Shown here piece by piece: positions 42,757 to 56,200 of a stretch of DNA of 64,000 nt (position 1 is the stretch's first letter; each line of letters starts with the position of its first letter). Source of the DNA: Phyto melanocephala (lineage: Eukaryota; Arthropoda; Insecta; Diptera; Rhinophoridae). Position numbers and translations under genes: made by a program. Location: NCBI GenBank assembly GCA_941918925.1, contig OW799236.1:11631474-11695473 (forward strand). The letters are read 5' to 3'. Under the pieces are notes generated by a model. That model saw only the letters and a list, made by a program, of their open reading frames with translations, made no database searches and was not told the origin of the DNA.

Positions 42757-44020
42757 AATATTCTAAAAGTTTGACCAGCACTACTCTACCTTTTTCGCCC
42801 TAAATTCAAAATACAACTTTTCACAATACAATGAACTAGAAAAAAAATACAAAAGTAGCAATACAACAAAATAAAACTATGACAACGAGATGACGCGACA
42901 ATATAGAATTCTCTCAACTAAAATAAAAAAGGACTTAAATAAATAAATTATATCTGAAAATTGTTAAACTAAAAAAAAAACTATATATAATGAAATGTTC
43001 GTAATATTTAAACAACGACTGATTTCAATAAAAAAAAACAATATGTACGAATAAAACTATATATCAATATTATTAACTTGTAAGTAGTGAGCTAATAAAA
43101 TTGACGTACTTAAGATTATAATAATAAATGAGTAACCCACCAAGGACACAACAAAAATACATAAAATAATTAAACAATTAATTCACTAAATAAATTTTAA
43201 CTAACTAATATCAACACAATAACTTAAAAAATAGTAAATCAACTAATCATATAGTAAATAGTCTGATCATTAACAAACAATACTTAAATAAAAAAAACAC
43301 ATAAAATCACACCAGCCACTATATAATAATGTCTACTTAATTCGAATATGAATGAATATATATTTAATGACGGTTTTTTAGTTATTATAATTATTATTAT
43401 TATTATTATTTTTTTTTTTTTTTTTTTTTTTGAGTTTAAATACAATTAATAAACTTTCTTTTCATTAAAGGTTTAGCAATGGAAGACGGATGTGAATGTC
43501 GTAGTGGAGTACAAAATATTATATTTCGAGATGTGGTATAAATGAAACTAAAAAAAAAACTCATTCCTACAGTGCGGTTGGTTATACAACGTTCATTCTC
43601 ACCTATTTAAAACGGGATTATAACACAAAGAGAACAAAACCAGTTACTAAATTTCCTAAAATTTATATTTCCTAAGAATGGCTAACTAAATTTTGATCCA
43701 TTACCACTTACACTGTCCTGGACTATAAAATATTTAATAAAAAGTATATAACGGACATAGTACATTTAAACATCACAAAACTCTGTTAAGATACTATCTC
43801 ACGTATTTGTAAGTACTGCTTCAGAAACTCGTTTCCTTAAACAGATCCTTTTATACTACTCTGTATCATTCATCATAATCTCAGAGGCTACAACAAGAAC
43901 CTATTTATATTAACGATTTTCCTACCGGGCTATTGCGAAAAATCTAGTGGAATATTGCCACATGCCTAGTTGTAATACATGCATCATTCATACAACTTAA
44001 AATATTAAGTTGTTACATTC
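42757..44020 (-). other. Leader of the LTR element
   Basis: 1.26 kb between the primer binding site and gag, AT-rich and non-coding. Plus-strand (TTA)n then a run of over 20 T at about 43390-43431 reads as (A)n(TAA)n in the transcript. Presumably contains the packaging signal; none identified. Confidence 0.55.
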
Positions 44021-44032
44021 GATTGGGCGCCA
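44021..44032 (-). promoter_or_regulatory. Primer binding site of the LTR element
   Basis: Minus strand TGGCGCCCAATC five bases inside the 5' LTR. The first ten bases are complementary to a tRNA ending in TTGGGCGCCA, as used by gypsy-type elements primed by tRNA-Lys. Beyond ten bases the match fails, so the exact primer is inferred. Confidence 0.65.
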
Positions 44033-44037
44033 TTTTA

Positions 44038-46522
44038 TGTTACGAACCGTTTTGGCCCAGTGAGGTTTCCGACTAGCTTGTTCGTGGCGATAGCTCAGGC
44101 AGGTTCCAACCCTCTCACTGGCCACGCATCCGCTCATAAAACAAACTGCAAAACAAAACAAAAACTACTACATCAAATACTACGACAAACTCCACCACAA
44201 GAAGAATTCACGAGAGTCAGGTGTTTACTCCCGTTTTGCCCACCCAACCATGTCGCAGCAGCATCCGCTGTAAAATTTCTCTGCGACCCAATATCCACTC
44301 GATCAACCCCTTTCACTTACCACTCTTCCATTGCTATCACCAGATTAATTTAGCACAACATATTTGTATACATTCCTTTTCGACTTCAAACAATCATTAT
44401 TTATTTACAATAAAAGATGCTATATGATAATCAAAAAAAAACTAAAAACTATAACACTATTTAACAAAATTACAAAAATAACTTAATCTATTATTTAAAT
44501 TCAAATTAAATTTATTACTAACACTAATATCCTTTCTCATAACAACTACAAATTTATTAAAAACATTTTCTATTAATGATATACATACACAGATACACCT
44601 ATCTTTATCTCCACACAAATCGGTCACTCAAACTAATAATTATCTGATACCTTTCTATCTTTACAGGCACTCGATATTACTAATGAAAAATATAACCCTA
44701 AAGGAGCTCCCTGAGAGTATTCCTTTTTAATTTATTTTCCTTTTTATTTTTGCAAATTTACTTAAATCACTAACCGACTACTATTAATTTGAGCACTGTG
44801 GTATACTCAGGTATATGTATATATGTATAAAAAAAAATAATTAATTTTCTTTACAAACTTTACACAAAACACTGATATTTTATCTTCCTCTTATATTGTT
44901 TTTCTCTTTTCGGAAAGGATAATTGACACTTAACACACTCTCGCTTGACTTACAATATTTTCACATACACACAAATCTTAAATCTATATTTATTATAACT
45001 TATAGGTTATTTTTCTCTTTAAAATATGGCACTATATGTTAAATAATAAAAAAAACTCATATTACTAATTTTCATTTAAAATTAAATATAAATTGTTGAA
45101 AAAAAAAAATCTCATCTATAAACAAACGTAATTCCTTATCTTATTATTTCCTCCACATTTTTATGATCGAAAGAAATTCCAAACTTCATCAAAATCTTTA
45201 CTAAAAGGCCTACCTGGCTTCACTGCTTATAATCCTCCCTTACCAAGTATGTAAGTATAACCAATATTCGCTGCAGGATTCACCAGCTAATATTTACAAA
45301 AAAAAACAAACGTCTATAACAAACTTCACTCATCTTTCAAACACAAAAAAAAAAAACTCACGTAAACCACCAATTCCTCACAAGCTTGCACGGAATTTAA
45401 ACCCCTCGACTCTGGACAGGTATACACAAATCCAGGCACAAATCTCTGTACATATATCTTTAAACACAGTTCACTTTGACAAAATTATAATATTCACTTC
45501 CTTTTTACTTTAGCACTATGACTTGTACCTTAATGCAGCCAAGATTAAAAATAATTAAAAAAAAATGTCTCCTTTCTATATGAGCTAAAGTGCCTTTTAT
45601 CATCTCGTCTGTTACGGTTTTTATTTACTTTTTTTTTATACATAATTTTTCCCTCCAACGTTCCCTTCCACATACAAAAAAATAAAATAAAATAATATAG
45701 AGAAATTTCTCGATATATTTATAAATATTATATTATTATAAGTAACCGCAATGCGTTCCCTTTCCTCTTTTCTTCTTGTTAGCAAATTATCCTACATTCA
45801 TTTTTCTTCCAAAACAAATCCCTCAATCTCCGGTATATCCTTTTCTACCTAACATCAGGCAAACAGAAAATTTAGTAGCATTCAATATTCATTCATATTT
45901 TCAAAATTTTGTTAAATAAACTGTAAGTAATATAGGAACAAATATTCAATATTACAGTTTTACAACCACTTTTACGCACAATGTTCGCATTGCCAAGCAA
46001 TGAAATAACAACACTATACAACACTGATAAACATACAAACATACAAATACTTTATTTCATTAACATTTGACAGCACACACATGGTAAGTGTATTTTGGTT
46101 TTCTACTAAATTTTTATTTAATTTATTTACAGGTTTTTATAGGATTTTTCCTAGCAAGACTATAAATTCAACATTGAAATCACCAGTATTTAAGTATCGT
46201 TCCATTTTCTCCCTTTCATTAACTTTTACTAATTTTCGCTTTTCATTCCTTTTCCAGCTATCGACAAACAATACAAACGCAACTATCAATATTTTCACCG
46301 GGACATGGGCTGGAGCTGGTGACTCCAAATCATTAGAAGCCCCTCCCTAACATAATCTTTATAATGAGGGAATAGAGGTATATGAAGCAAAACCTCTTCC
46401 CGAAACTACTTTTATAAATAACCCCCACGCAAAAATTTTTCTCACCTCTGCCTACTCTCTGCCCGCAGCTACGTCGCATATCATATGTATGTTTACCTCT
46501 ACTGTTGAGACTGCCCGCAACA
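44038..46522 (-). repeat. 5' LTR of gypsy-class retrotransposon
   Basis: 2485 bp, same ends as the 3' LTR. As 5' LTR in the minus direction it should carry the element's promoter. Its right border lies 713 bases before the Chd1 ATG. Frames on the plus strand (44060-44353 and 46081-46350) are antisense to the element and repeated in both LTRs. Confidence 0.95.
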
Positions 46523-46526
46523 AGTT

Positions 46527-47235
46527 ATTTCATTAATAAAAGTGTTCTTGACTTTTTATGTTTTTTATTACATATTTGATTAATAATCAATTAAATGTAG
46601 TAATTGTTTTCTACGCTTATTCGAGCTAAAAATTACAATCTTTTTATTTGTGGGTTTTGTTCCGTAAAGTTGGCATCACTGAATTTTTGTACAAAATGGC
46701 TGAATAAGTGAATATCTAGTTGAAAAGAACTAAGTGATAAAAATTTATTATAATGTAAAAAATACACTAAAACAAACAACGTTATACAATTTTTGCCTAT
46801 TCAAATAATACTAAATTATTTCCACTAAAAATATAAAAAGTTTGTGCGCGTGTGCTTAAAATTTAGTAAAAACAACAGCATTTTAGTAGCGTAAGAAAAA
46901 AAATCAAGATTACTATAGATGAGCGTAATGTTCGAAAACCCTTAAATAAAGCTGGTGACCCTCGATATTATGCTGTTGAAAATATGGCAACACTTTACTG
47001 CACAGCACTCTTTATTACGAAAAACAAAATGGCGATTTTCGACAAATAATTATTGAATGGAGGACGAAGACGACGTGAAATTTTTTTTGTGTGTTGAGTT
47101 GGGAAAATTTTTTTTCAAAACCTAAAATACTAAAATTTTGTGAATAAATATTGAAAAGTAAATAATTTTGATGTTAAAGAAGTGTTTAATTAATGTCTAC
47201 TATAAGAAATACATCTTCCAACACTAAAATATATC
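46527..47235 (+). promoter_or_regulatory. Chd1: Chd1 promoter and 5' UTR with upstream ORFs
   Basis: Separates the LTR element from the Chd1 ATG. TGGCAACACT at about 46985-46994 recalls the Ohler motif 1 type of fly promoters. Two upstream ATGs are visible. The one at 47171 closes after 18 codons, before the main ATG. The other, at 47193, is out of frame and overlaps it, ending in exon 2 after splicing. No TATA box was assigned. Confidence 0.5.
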
Positions 47236-50200
47236 ATGAGCCAGGTGAGTGTTGTATAAAAAAGTGTAATTGTGATAATTTTTTGTTATTCTGGCGCTTA
47301 AAATATAAATATCTTGTAATTTTTAATATTTTTCTATAAAATAAACACTATTTTTAAAAAATTGTAGAAAACATTTTGTTCCTATAAATGGGTGTGGCTG
47401 AAAATGAACTTAAAAGTTTGAAGTCTCATATGAGACTCCTCGAGGTAAAATGAATGTATTTTTGTCATATATGAGACTTTAGGGAATATATGATTTTTTT
47501 TATTTATTCCTTTTGTTTCACTATTTTCTCGACTGATTTTGATTCTAGAGGAATCTAGGTTTCCAAAAATGAAAAAATTTTGAAAATCAATGGGGGACCC
47601 ATTTTAGTAATTTTAACTTAAATTTCAATATTTTGGTTTATTTAATGTGAATTTTATGTGCAAATGTGCAAAAAAATATGTCCTTTTTGATAAATACTTG
47701 AAATTTTCAAAAATTTTCATTGATTACGTAATCAATTTTTGTATGGAAAAATTTTCAAATGTGGTCACAATTGGATTTTCTTGATATTTTAGCAGTTTTT
47801 AGGAGATTCCACTGAATTTTACATACTTTAAATATGAATATGAACAGTTTTACCCTCTACTTTCCTTGTCTTCTGATTGCATTCTATGAATTTTCTATTA
47901 TTTTGCTTTTATTAACAAAATGATTATGTTAAGGCACCAGAAATATGCCTTACTCCTCTCCAGAAACTACATTTTTTTATTCTTTTAAGAAAAAATTAGC
48001 CGATCATCCTAAAAATATTGTGTTTTATCACTTTGTCTATTTGTGATTAAATTTAAGAAATTTAAAATTCCTACTTACATTAAATTGTTAAAATTAAGTT
48101 CCTTTTTACTATTAGTAAGAAAAACTTTACAATTTCTAGAGAGGATTTTTCTTAATAGCAGAGTAATATGTTAAGGAACGTGGTTATAACCCAAATAATT
48201 ATATTTCTCTCAAGGGAATTTATCTAATTTAATGTAGAATTTTATATTTAAACAACTTTTTTATTGTATTATTCCAAAATGTCAGCTGGGCAGGATATAA
48301 TAAATATGGCAGTAAATTATATGAACCTGATATTTTTTCTTATGCTTTTTTTTTTATTTATTTATTTCCGTAATTGCCAAACTTTAGTTTGTAATTGTTC
48401 CAAAAAAAAAACTAACTTTTGAAAATAATTTTCCAGATTAGATTGCAATTTTTTTAGCTAATATTGTTAGAAATAAATTCTGATATTATTTTTGGAAACA
48501 TGTTGTAAAACAGAAATGGTTTAAGTTGATGATAGTATAAATATATTTTTAACTTTAATTTTTTTATTCACTTAATATCTCACTTAAAATATTTCAAAAT
48601 ATTCACGATAATATACTATTGAATTTTTAAAATCTTTTATAGGTAGTTCTAAAATGCTTAGAAATTTATTAAAGGAAAAAATATGTATGCAATCATATTT
48701 AGCTTTTTATAATTTCTAAATATATAAAAAATATTGATAAACTTATGAATCAGAATCTAGTAATCTATCATAAGATGTCCTATTTTGGTAGGGTCTGCAC
48801 TTTTCTCTTCTATTATAAACGATTCAAAGTTTTGAATTTTTAACAATGTTATAAAGGGTTATACTGTATGCTAGATAATAAAATTTTACATAGCTACAAT
48901 TAGATTTTTAATATATGATTTCAATAATATTCCAACTTTGTCAAGCAAATTGTTTGTAAGACGTACCAAAAAAACTATGGGATTATTTTATTTATTTATT
49001 TATTAATTCCTTTGTAATAAATGTAGCTATATGGCCAATAAAAATTATATTACAAGAGCTTTAATGAGAATTAGCCTTCCTAATTTTTAAAAAGTTTTAA
49101 GTGGTATAAATTAAAGAAGTCTTTATATAAAATGGGACATAATAAAGAAATCTTTTTTAGTTTTTGTTTACTTATAGTTTTTGTTACTTATTTATTTATT
49201 TTATTTTATTTATTTATTTATTCATGTAATACAAAAAGCCTCTCTAGGCCAATTAATATAGTTAATAACCTTATTTTTAGTACAAGATAGAAGTTTCTCT
49301 TATAACCACTCAAACTCCATTAACTGCCCTTTTTCAATGCAAAATTGGAAATAATTCTATTAAATTATTTTGCGTCTGAATCAAACTAAGAAGTCGGATA
49401 AACTTGAAATCATTTTTTTAAAATTTATTGCGGACGGAAAAAATTGCTGTGTTAAAGAAAGTGCAAACATAATTTCGCTTTGGCTTGAATTATCGCTAAT
49501 CATAACAAATTATTTGGATTTTTTACAATAAGAAACAGAATACGGAAAACTAAACTTATGCATCAGAGTCCGCGAAGTGTACCACCTAAAACAAGCGATA
49601 TATCTTTCAATTAATGCAATATAAACAGTGAGCCAGAAAAACTGAGATAAATAAACCATAAACTGTTTTAAAGTACCCTTTATTTGGAAGTTTTATTTAA
49701 TCAGCGGTTTCTTTCGAAATGACAATATTTCATACATTTTCTCTCCTTCCTAATAATATTCAATTGTCAAATTTCATATATATTTTTTTTTTTAATGTTA
49801 TCCTAAATGAAATTACCTATAATAATTACACCATGTACCGTTCAATAAAACAAATGCTCAAAAATGTAAAATATTCAAATATTGTACAAATTTATTTATT
49901 CCATTCCATTAAAGAAATGTTAGTTGTTTCCGTTACATTTTTGGACGAACTAGTCCACTTATTCCTAAAATCGGACATGTGTTTTTTATTTTATTTAACA
50001 GGAGCCAATACCTTTCTTATTAATTGAATACCCCACTAAAGGCTCTTTTCCCAAAGTAATATGATGCCAAAATGGGCCTGTGCTCCTTAATATTTAAATG
50101 TTACCGGCATTGTTACGTAAGCGAGGGAAAAGACTGATATAAAAGTGCATTTATTTGAAAGGTGACTGCAACAGGGCGATTATTATTATTTTTTAATTAT

Positions 50201-53200
50201 AGAAAAAGTTTGACAATACAAAACTCTTGCTTTATAAATGAACGTTGACGAAAAAAATAAATAAATAATAAGCAGTCTGTAACATCACTAGTACTAATAA
50301 AACACTAAAATTATGAAAATTTTAAGCAAAGTTTCTTGAAATATGTATAAAATAATTTTGTTATTAGGAACACAATGAATCCTTTAACAGTATAGGATCG
50401 GAAGATAACGATGACACTCATGAAGAACGTAATGCTTCAGGAAGTGGCAGCGGTAGCTCATTAGAATCAGAATCCGATTCAGACAGTTGTTCATCATCAT
50501 CAAATTCTAGTGACGGTCATTCATCGCCTGAACTACCCGATCGAGAAGAACAAAATGATGAAAATGCTAGAGATGCACATCAGCACCAATTGCAAGTTCA
50601 GAAAACACAAATAAATCATCCTGTTATAAAAAATCAAAATACTGATGATAGGCTTCCACCATCTGCTATTGATGCACAAGAAGATACAAAGACCAATGGC
50701 TACTCGGATGAAAATGAAAGTAGCAGCGATAGTGGCAGTAACTCAAATTCCAATTCATCAAATGATGACGACGATGATGATGAAGAAGTGGTCAAAACAA
50801 AGCATCACCAGCTTGATGACAAAGATAATGATACAGAAGAAAAGAAAGGGGAGGAAAAAGATCAACAGCAACATAATACTACAAACAACACTAGTGCAAC
50901 GTATGAAAGCACTGATAACAATACCTCACATGCAACCAATAATGAAGATGATTCACACGATTCTAATGACGATGCTGACTCCAATAGTGATGAAGAAAAA
51001 AGCCACTCAAACTCGATAGTAAATGAGGCGTCGGCACCAGTGACTACGTCTGAGTCTGTAAAAAATCTTGGAGGTTATGATGACGAAGCATCTGATTCTG
51101 AAGAATCTTTAAAATCTTCTGCTCAATCAGCTACGGAATCGAGTAGCAGTAGTAGTGTAGGTTTAAAAAGTCATTTAAATAAACTGTTTTAAAATTTTTA
51201 GTTACATAAAAAAACTCATTTACAGGATGACACTGAAGAAGACTATCAACCAAAAAGATCGTCAGCTCGTCAAACTCGCAAACCAGCACCTGCCGAAAAA
51301 ATCAAGCGACCCGTTAAAAAGAAGTTAAAGAAACAAAAGTAATTTTTATAGATATTACACATTCATATGTATATAAAATTTAAACTGTGTTGTAGAAAAT
51401 TAAATTGAAATACAATTATAAAAATATCTTTTAGTTGGGATTCGGAGGGAACTGATGAAACCGACGACGATAGCGAAGATCCAACACCGCCAAGACGTAA
51501 ACAAGTCTCCAAACAAAGTAAACAAAATAAACGTAGTAAAAAATCTGCTACCTCTGATGATAGTAACGATGAGAAAAGGTAAAAATAATAGAAATCTTTA
51601 GATTTTCCAATTTAATTAAATGAAATACATATATGTATCGGTAATGTGAAATGTAATAAATGAAACACCAATAATATGCATTTAACAGATTTGGTACTCG
51701 TCGAGCAGCAGCTGCTGTAAGCTATAAAGAAGCTTCAGAAGATGATAAAACTGATTCGGAAGATTTACTCGAGGTAGAGTACGACGAGAGCCAAGCGGAG
51801 GCTGCTGCTTTAGCTGCAGAAGAAGATGAAAAATGTGAAACAATTGAACGTATTTTGGCGAAAAGACAGGGGAAAAAAGGTTGCACTGGTAATCAGACTA
51901 CCGTTTATGCTATTGAAGAAAACGGCTGTGATCCTAATGAAGGTGTCGATGAAAATGATTTTGAAAATACCGAGGCACAATATTTAATTAAGTGGAAGGG
52001 CTGGTCTTACATACACAACACTTGGGAATCTGAAACAACACTAAAAGAACAAAAGGTCAAAGGAATGAAAAAACTAGATAATTTCATTAAAAAAGAACAG
52101 GAACAGGAGTATTGGATGCGTCATGCCGGTCCCGAGGATATTGACTACTACGAATGCAAATTGGAATTGCAAAATGATTTAATTAAGTCTTATAATAGTG
52201 TTGATCGCATCATATCACGCAATGAAAAGCCTGAAGGTGATTGCGAATATTTGTGCAAATGGCAATCGCTGCCTTATTCAGAAGCCACTTGGGAAGACGC
52301 CAACTTAGTTTTACGTAAATGGCAACACTGCGTTGATCATTTTAATGAGCGTGAAAATTCCAAATGTACACCCTCTCGGCATTGTAAAGTCCTTAAATAT
52401 CGTCCAAAGTTTTATAAAATTAAAGTCCAACCTGATTTTTTACAAGAGGGTCTATCACTTCGAGATTATCAAATGGATGGTTTGAACTGGCTGCTACATT
52501 CATGGTGTAGAGAAAATTCAGTTATCCTAGCCGACGAAATGGGTTTGGGTAAAACAATTCAGACAATTTGCTTTTTGTATTCCCTCTTCAAAATACATCA
52601 TCTATATGGCCCATACTTGTGTGTTGTGCCACTCTCAACAATGACTGCTTGGCAGCGTGAATTTGAATTGTGGGGACCGGAATTAAATGTAGTGACTTAT
52701 CTTGGCGATGTTAAGTCGCGAGAAATGATACGCCAATATGAATGGACATTCGATGGTTCAAAAAGACTGAAATTTAATTGCGTTCTCACGACATATGAAA
52801 TTGTTTTAAAGGTAAGAAAATCAAATTTAATATTTTGTCCAACAAATTTATATTTTAATTGTTCTAAAATAAAATGTGTTAAGTTCATGAAGTTTGTTTA
52901 TAATATAATTTTGTAGGATAAATTATTTCTGGGTACATTGCAATGGGCAGCATTGCTTGTCGATGAAGCTCATCGTTTAAAAAACGATGATTCGCTACTT
53001 TACAAATCGCTGAAAGAGTTCGAAACCAATCACAGATTATTAATTACGGGTACACCACTTCAAAATTCTCTTAAGGAACTTTGGGCTCTACTCCATTTTA
53101 TAATGCCCGAAAAATTCTTAACATGGGAGGATTTTGAAAGAGAACACGGTAATGCCGCCGACAAAGGTTACACCAAGCTCCATCAACAATTGGAACCGTA

Positions 53201-56200
53201 CATATTAAGGCGAGTTAAAAAGGATGTGGAAAAATCTCTACCAGCCAAAGTTGAACAAATATTGCGCGTTGAAATGACTTCGTTGCAAAAACAATACTAC
53301 AAATGGATACTCACAAAGAACTTTGATGCCTTACGCAAGGGCAAAAAAGGTTCGACCTCCACCTTTTTAAACATTGTTATAGAGTTGAAGAAATGCTGTA
53401 ACCATGCCGCTCTTATAAGACCTTCAGAATTCGAACTGATGGGCATGCAACAGGATGAGGCACTTCAAACACTTCTGAGAGGCTCGGGCAAATTAGTGCT
53501 TCTAGATAAGCTGCTGTGTCGTCTGAAAGAAACAGGCCATAGAGTTCTGATTTTCTCTCAAATGGTGCGTATGTTGGATATATTGGCGGACTATTTGACA
53601 AAGCGCCACTTCTCTTTTCAACGATTGGATGGTAGCATTAAGGGTGAGATAAGAAGACAGGCATTGGATCATTTTAATGCCGAAGGATCTCCAGACTTTT
53701 GTTTCCTACTTTCAACGAGAGCTGGGGGTCTTGGTATTAACTTGGCAACAGCTGATACTGTGATCATATTTGATTCAGATTGGAATCCTCAAAACGACTT
53801 GCAGGCACAAGCTCGGGCCCATCGTATTGGACAAAAAAATCAGGTGAATATTTATCGTTTGGTAACTGCACGTTCAGTAGAAGAACAGATTGTGGAAAGA
53901 GCTAAACAAAAGATGGTCTTGGATCATTTGGTTATACAACGTATGGACACGACTGGACGCACAGTTTTGGATAGAGGAAGTACTGGCCCTTCTAACAATA
54001 CGCCATTCAACAAAGATGACCTTTCAGCTATTTTAAAATTTGGTGCCGAAGAATTATTTAAGGATGAACAAGAGAACGATGAAGAACTTGTATGTGATAT
54101 AGATGAAATTTTGCGCAGAGCGGAGACACGCAACGAGGATCCAGAAATGCCTGGTGATGATCTGCTGTCCGCATTTAAAGTTGCTAGTATAGCAGCATTT
54201 GAAGAAGAGCCCGACACGACTAAAGACAATGAAAATCAGTCTATCGAAGAAGACACAAAAGATTGGGATGATATTATACCCGAAGATTTTCGTAAAGTCG
54301 TGGAAAACGAAGAAAAAGCTAAGGAAATGGAAGATTTATATCTGCCACCAAGAAGAAAAACAGTTACTAACAGCCAAAACGATACACCCAACAAGAGAGG
54401 GGGTAAAAAAGATCACCATGAGGATTCAAATGATTCCGATTACGAGATGGAATCCGACGGCAGCAAAGAAGGTGATGGCAAATCTAAATCAAGACGAGGT
54501 AGACCGGCAATGAAAGAAAAAATTATCGGCTTCACTGATACTGAAATAAGACGTTTTATAAAATCATATAAAAAGTTTCCGGCACCTTTAGAACGCCTGG
54601 AAGCCATAGCTTGTGATGCTGAATTGCAAGAAAAGCCATTAGCTGAACTCAAACGTATTGGTGAAATGTTACACGATCGTTGTGTACAGTTTTTGGAAGA
54701 GCATAAAGACGAATTGGCTGGTAATGTAGCAGTAAACAAGAAAACAGCAGAAGCTGCTGCTAATGAAGAAACTGGTGCCAAACAAAAACGTAGTAGAGCT
54801 ACGTTTTCCGTAAAATTAGGAGGTGTATCATTTAATGCTAAAACTCTTTTGTCATGTGAGGAAGAACTTAAACCTTTAAACGATGTTATACCTGGAACAG
54901 CTGCGGAGCGACTTGATTGGTCTTTAAACGTAAAAACACGACCTGCCAATTTTGATGTGGAATGGGGAGACGAGGAAGATTCTAAACTGCTATGTGGTAT
55001 CTATCAATACGGCATTGGGTCATGGGAACAAATGAAAATGGATCCTAGTCTTAAGTTAACCGAAAAAATTCTACACAATGATGACCGAAAGCCACAAGTA
55101 AAACATTTACAATCAAGAGCCGAATACCTGCTTAAAATTATAAAGAAAAATGTTGAAACCAAAAAAGGGACAGAACGCAAACAACGTAAACCCAGAAAGC
55201 CAAGGGAAGCCAAAGTAGCAGTTAATACCGTAGCCCTCAATACCACACCTGAACGCAAATCTCGACACATTTCCGAAGTCGAAGAAGCATCACAAACAGG
55301 TGTTGAAAGTATTGCAGCTCCTGAGAAAAAAACGCGTAAAGAAAGAAAGGAAAGTCAGTCTAAAGCTGAAAATAACGAAGATGTGACATCTAATGATGCA
55401 GATGGCTCAAATATCACAAAGAAAAAGCAAAAGGCTGCCAAAGAAAAAGATTCAAAATCATCCACTAAATCTAAAAAATCATCTACTGATTCTACTAACA
55501 AACCTATGCATTTTACGGCGAACAATGAGCCTAGAGCCTTAGAGGTTTTGGGTGACTTAGATCCTAATATATTTAACGAATGTAAAGAAAAAATGAGACC
55601 AGTTAAAAAGGCTCTAAAAGCTTTGGATCGTCCGGACTCCAGTCTTTCTACGCAAGATCAAGTAAAACATACCAGAGAATGTTTGATCGCTATAGGAAAG
55701 CAAATAGACGTTTGTTTAGAATCCTACGCCAAGGAAACTGAGAAAAAGGAATGGCGCTCAAACCTTTGGTATTTTGTCTCCAAATTTACAGGTATGAAGA
55801 ATTAAATGAATCTGCAAAAATAAGCTAAAATATCTTACGACCATTATTAGTCAATTTGGCTATAATGCCATAATTTTTTTTAAATATTTATTTTTTTAGT
55901 GTTATTTATGTTTTTTTTTAATTTCTTTAGAATTTGATGCTAAAAAACTTTTTAAAATGTATAAAGCTACATCAAAAGATCCTAAAGACGCTAGTATAAA
56001 TAAAATTGAGAGCCCGGATAAGAACTTACAATCGCCCATTAAGAAAACAAAAAAAACGGCATCTTTAACACAAAACGGCAACGATGAAAAGAATAAATCG
56101 CTTAAGAAAAAGAAAAAAGATAAAGACAAAGAGAAAGAGAAAGAAAAAGAATACGATAAACCAAAATCTGAAAGATTTATGAAAATTGATCAGGGCAATA

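Larger units (their letters stand above)
34711..46526 (-). mobile_element. Complete Ty3/gypsy-class LTR retrotransposon (11.8 kb)
   Basis: Full element 34715-46522, flanked by a 4-base target duplication AGTT, coding on the minus strand. Order in its own direction: 5' LTR (44038-46522), primer binding site (44032-44021), long leader, gag, -1 frameshift, pol with protease, reverse transcriptase, RNase H and integrase, a 0.76 kb tail and 3' LTR. Protease-RT-RNase H-integrase order defines Ty3/gypsy (Metaviridae). No envelope-like frame exists. Both frames are intact and LTRs nearly identical, so it is recent and possibly active. The LTRs are unusually long for an insect gypsy-type element. It lies between Bem46 and Chd1. 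Confidence 0.95.
47245..50367 (+). other. Chd1 intron 1 (3.1 kb)
   Basis: AT-rich intron after the three-codon first coding exon. Contains two or three LINE tails (48984-49060, 49186-49270 and possibly 48355-48385). A 102-codon frame at 49719-50027 shows no recognisable features. No other gene is seen inside. Confidence 0.7.

Noticed and set aside
49719..50027. 102-codon frame in Chd1 intron 1
   Set aside because: Phe/Ile/Asn-rich composition typical of AT-rich chance frames; no motif.
50645..51019. 124-codon frame rich in Met and Lys
   Set aside because: Shifted-frame shadow of the Ser/Asp-rich Chd1 exon 2.
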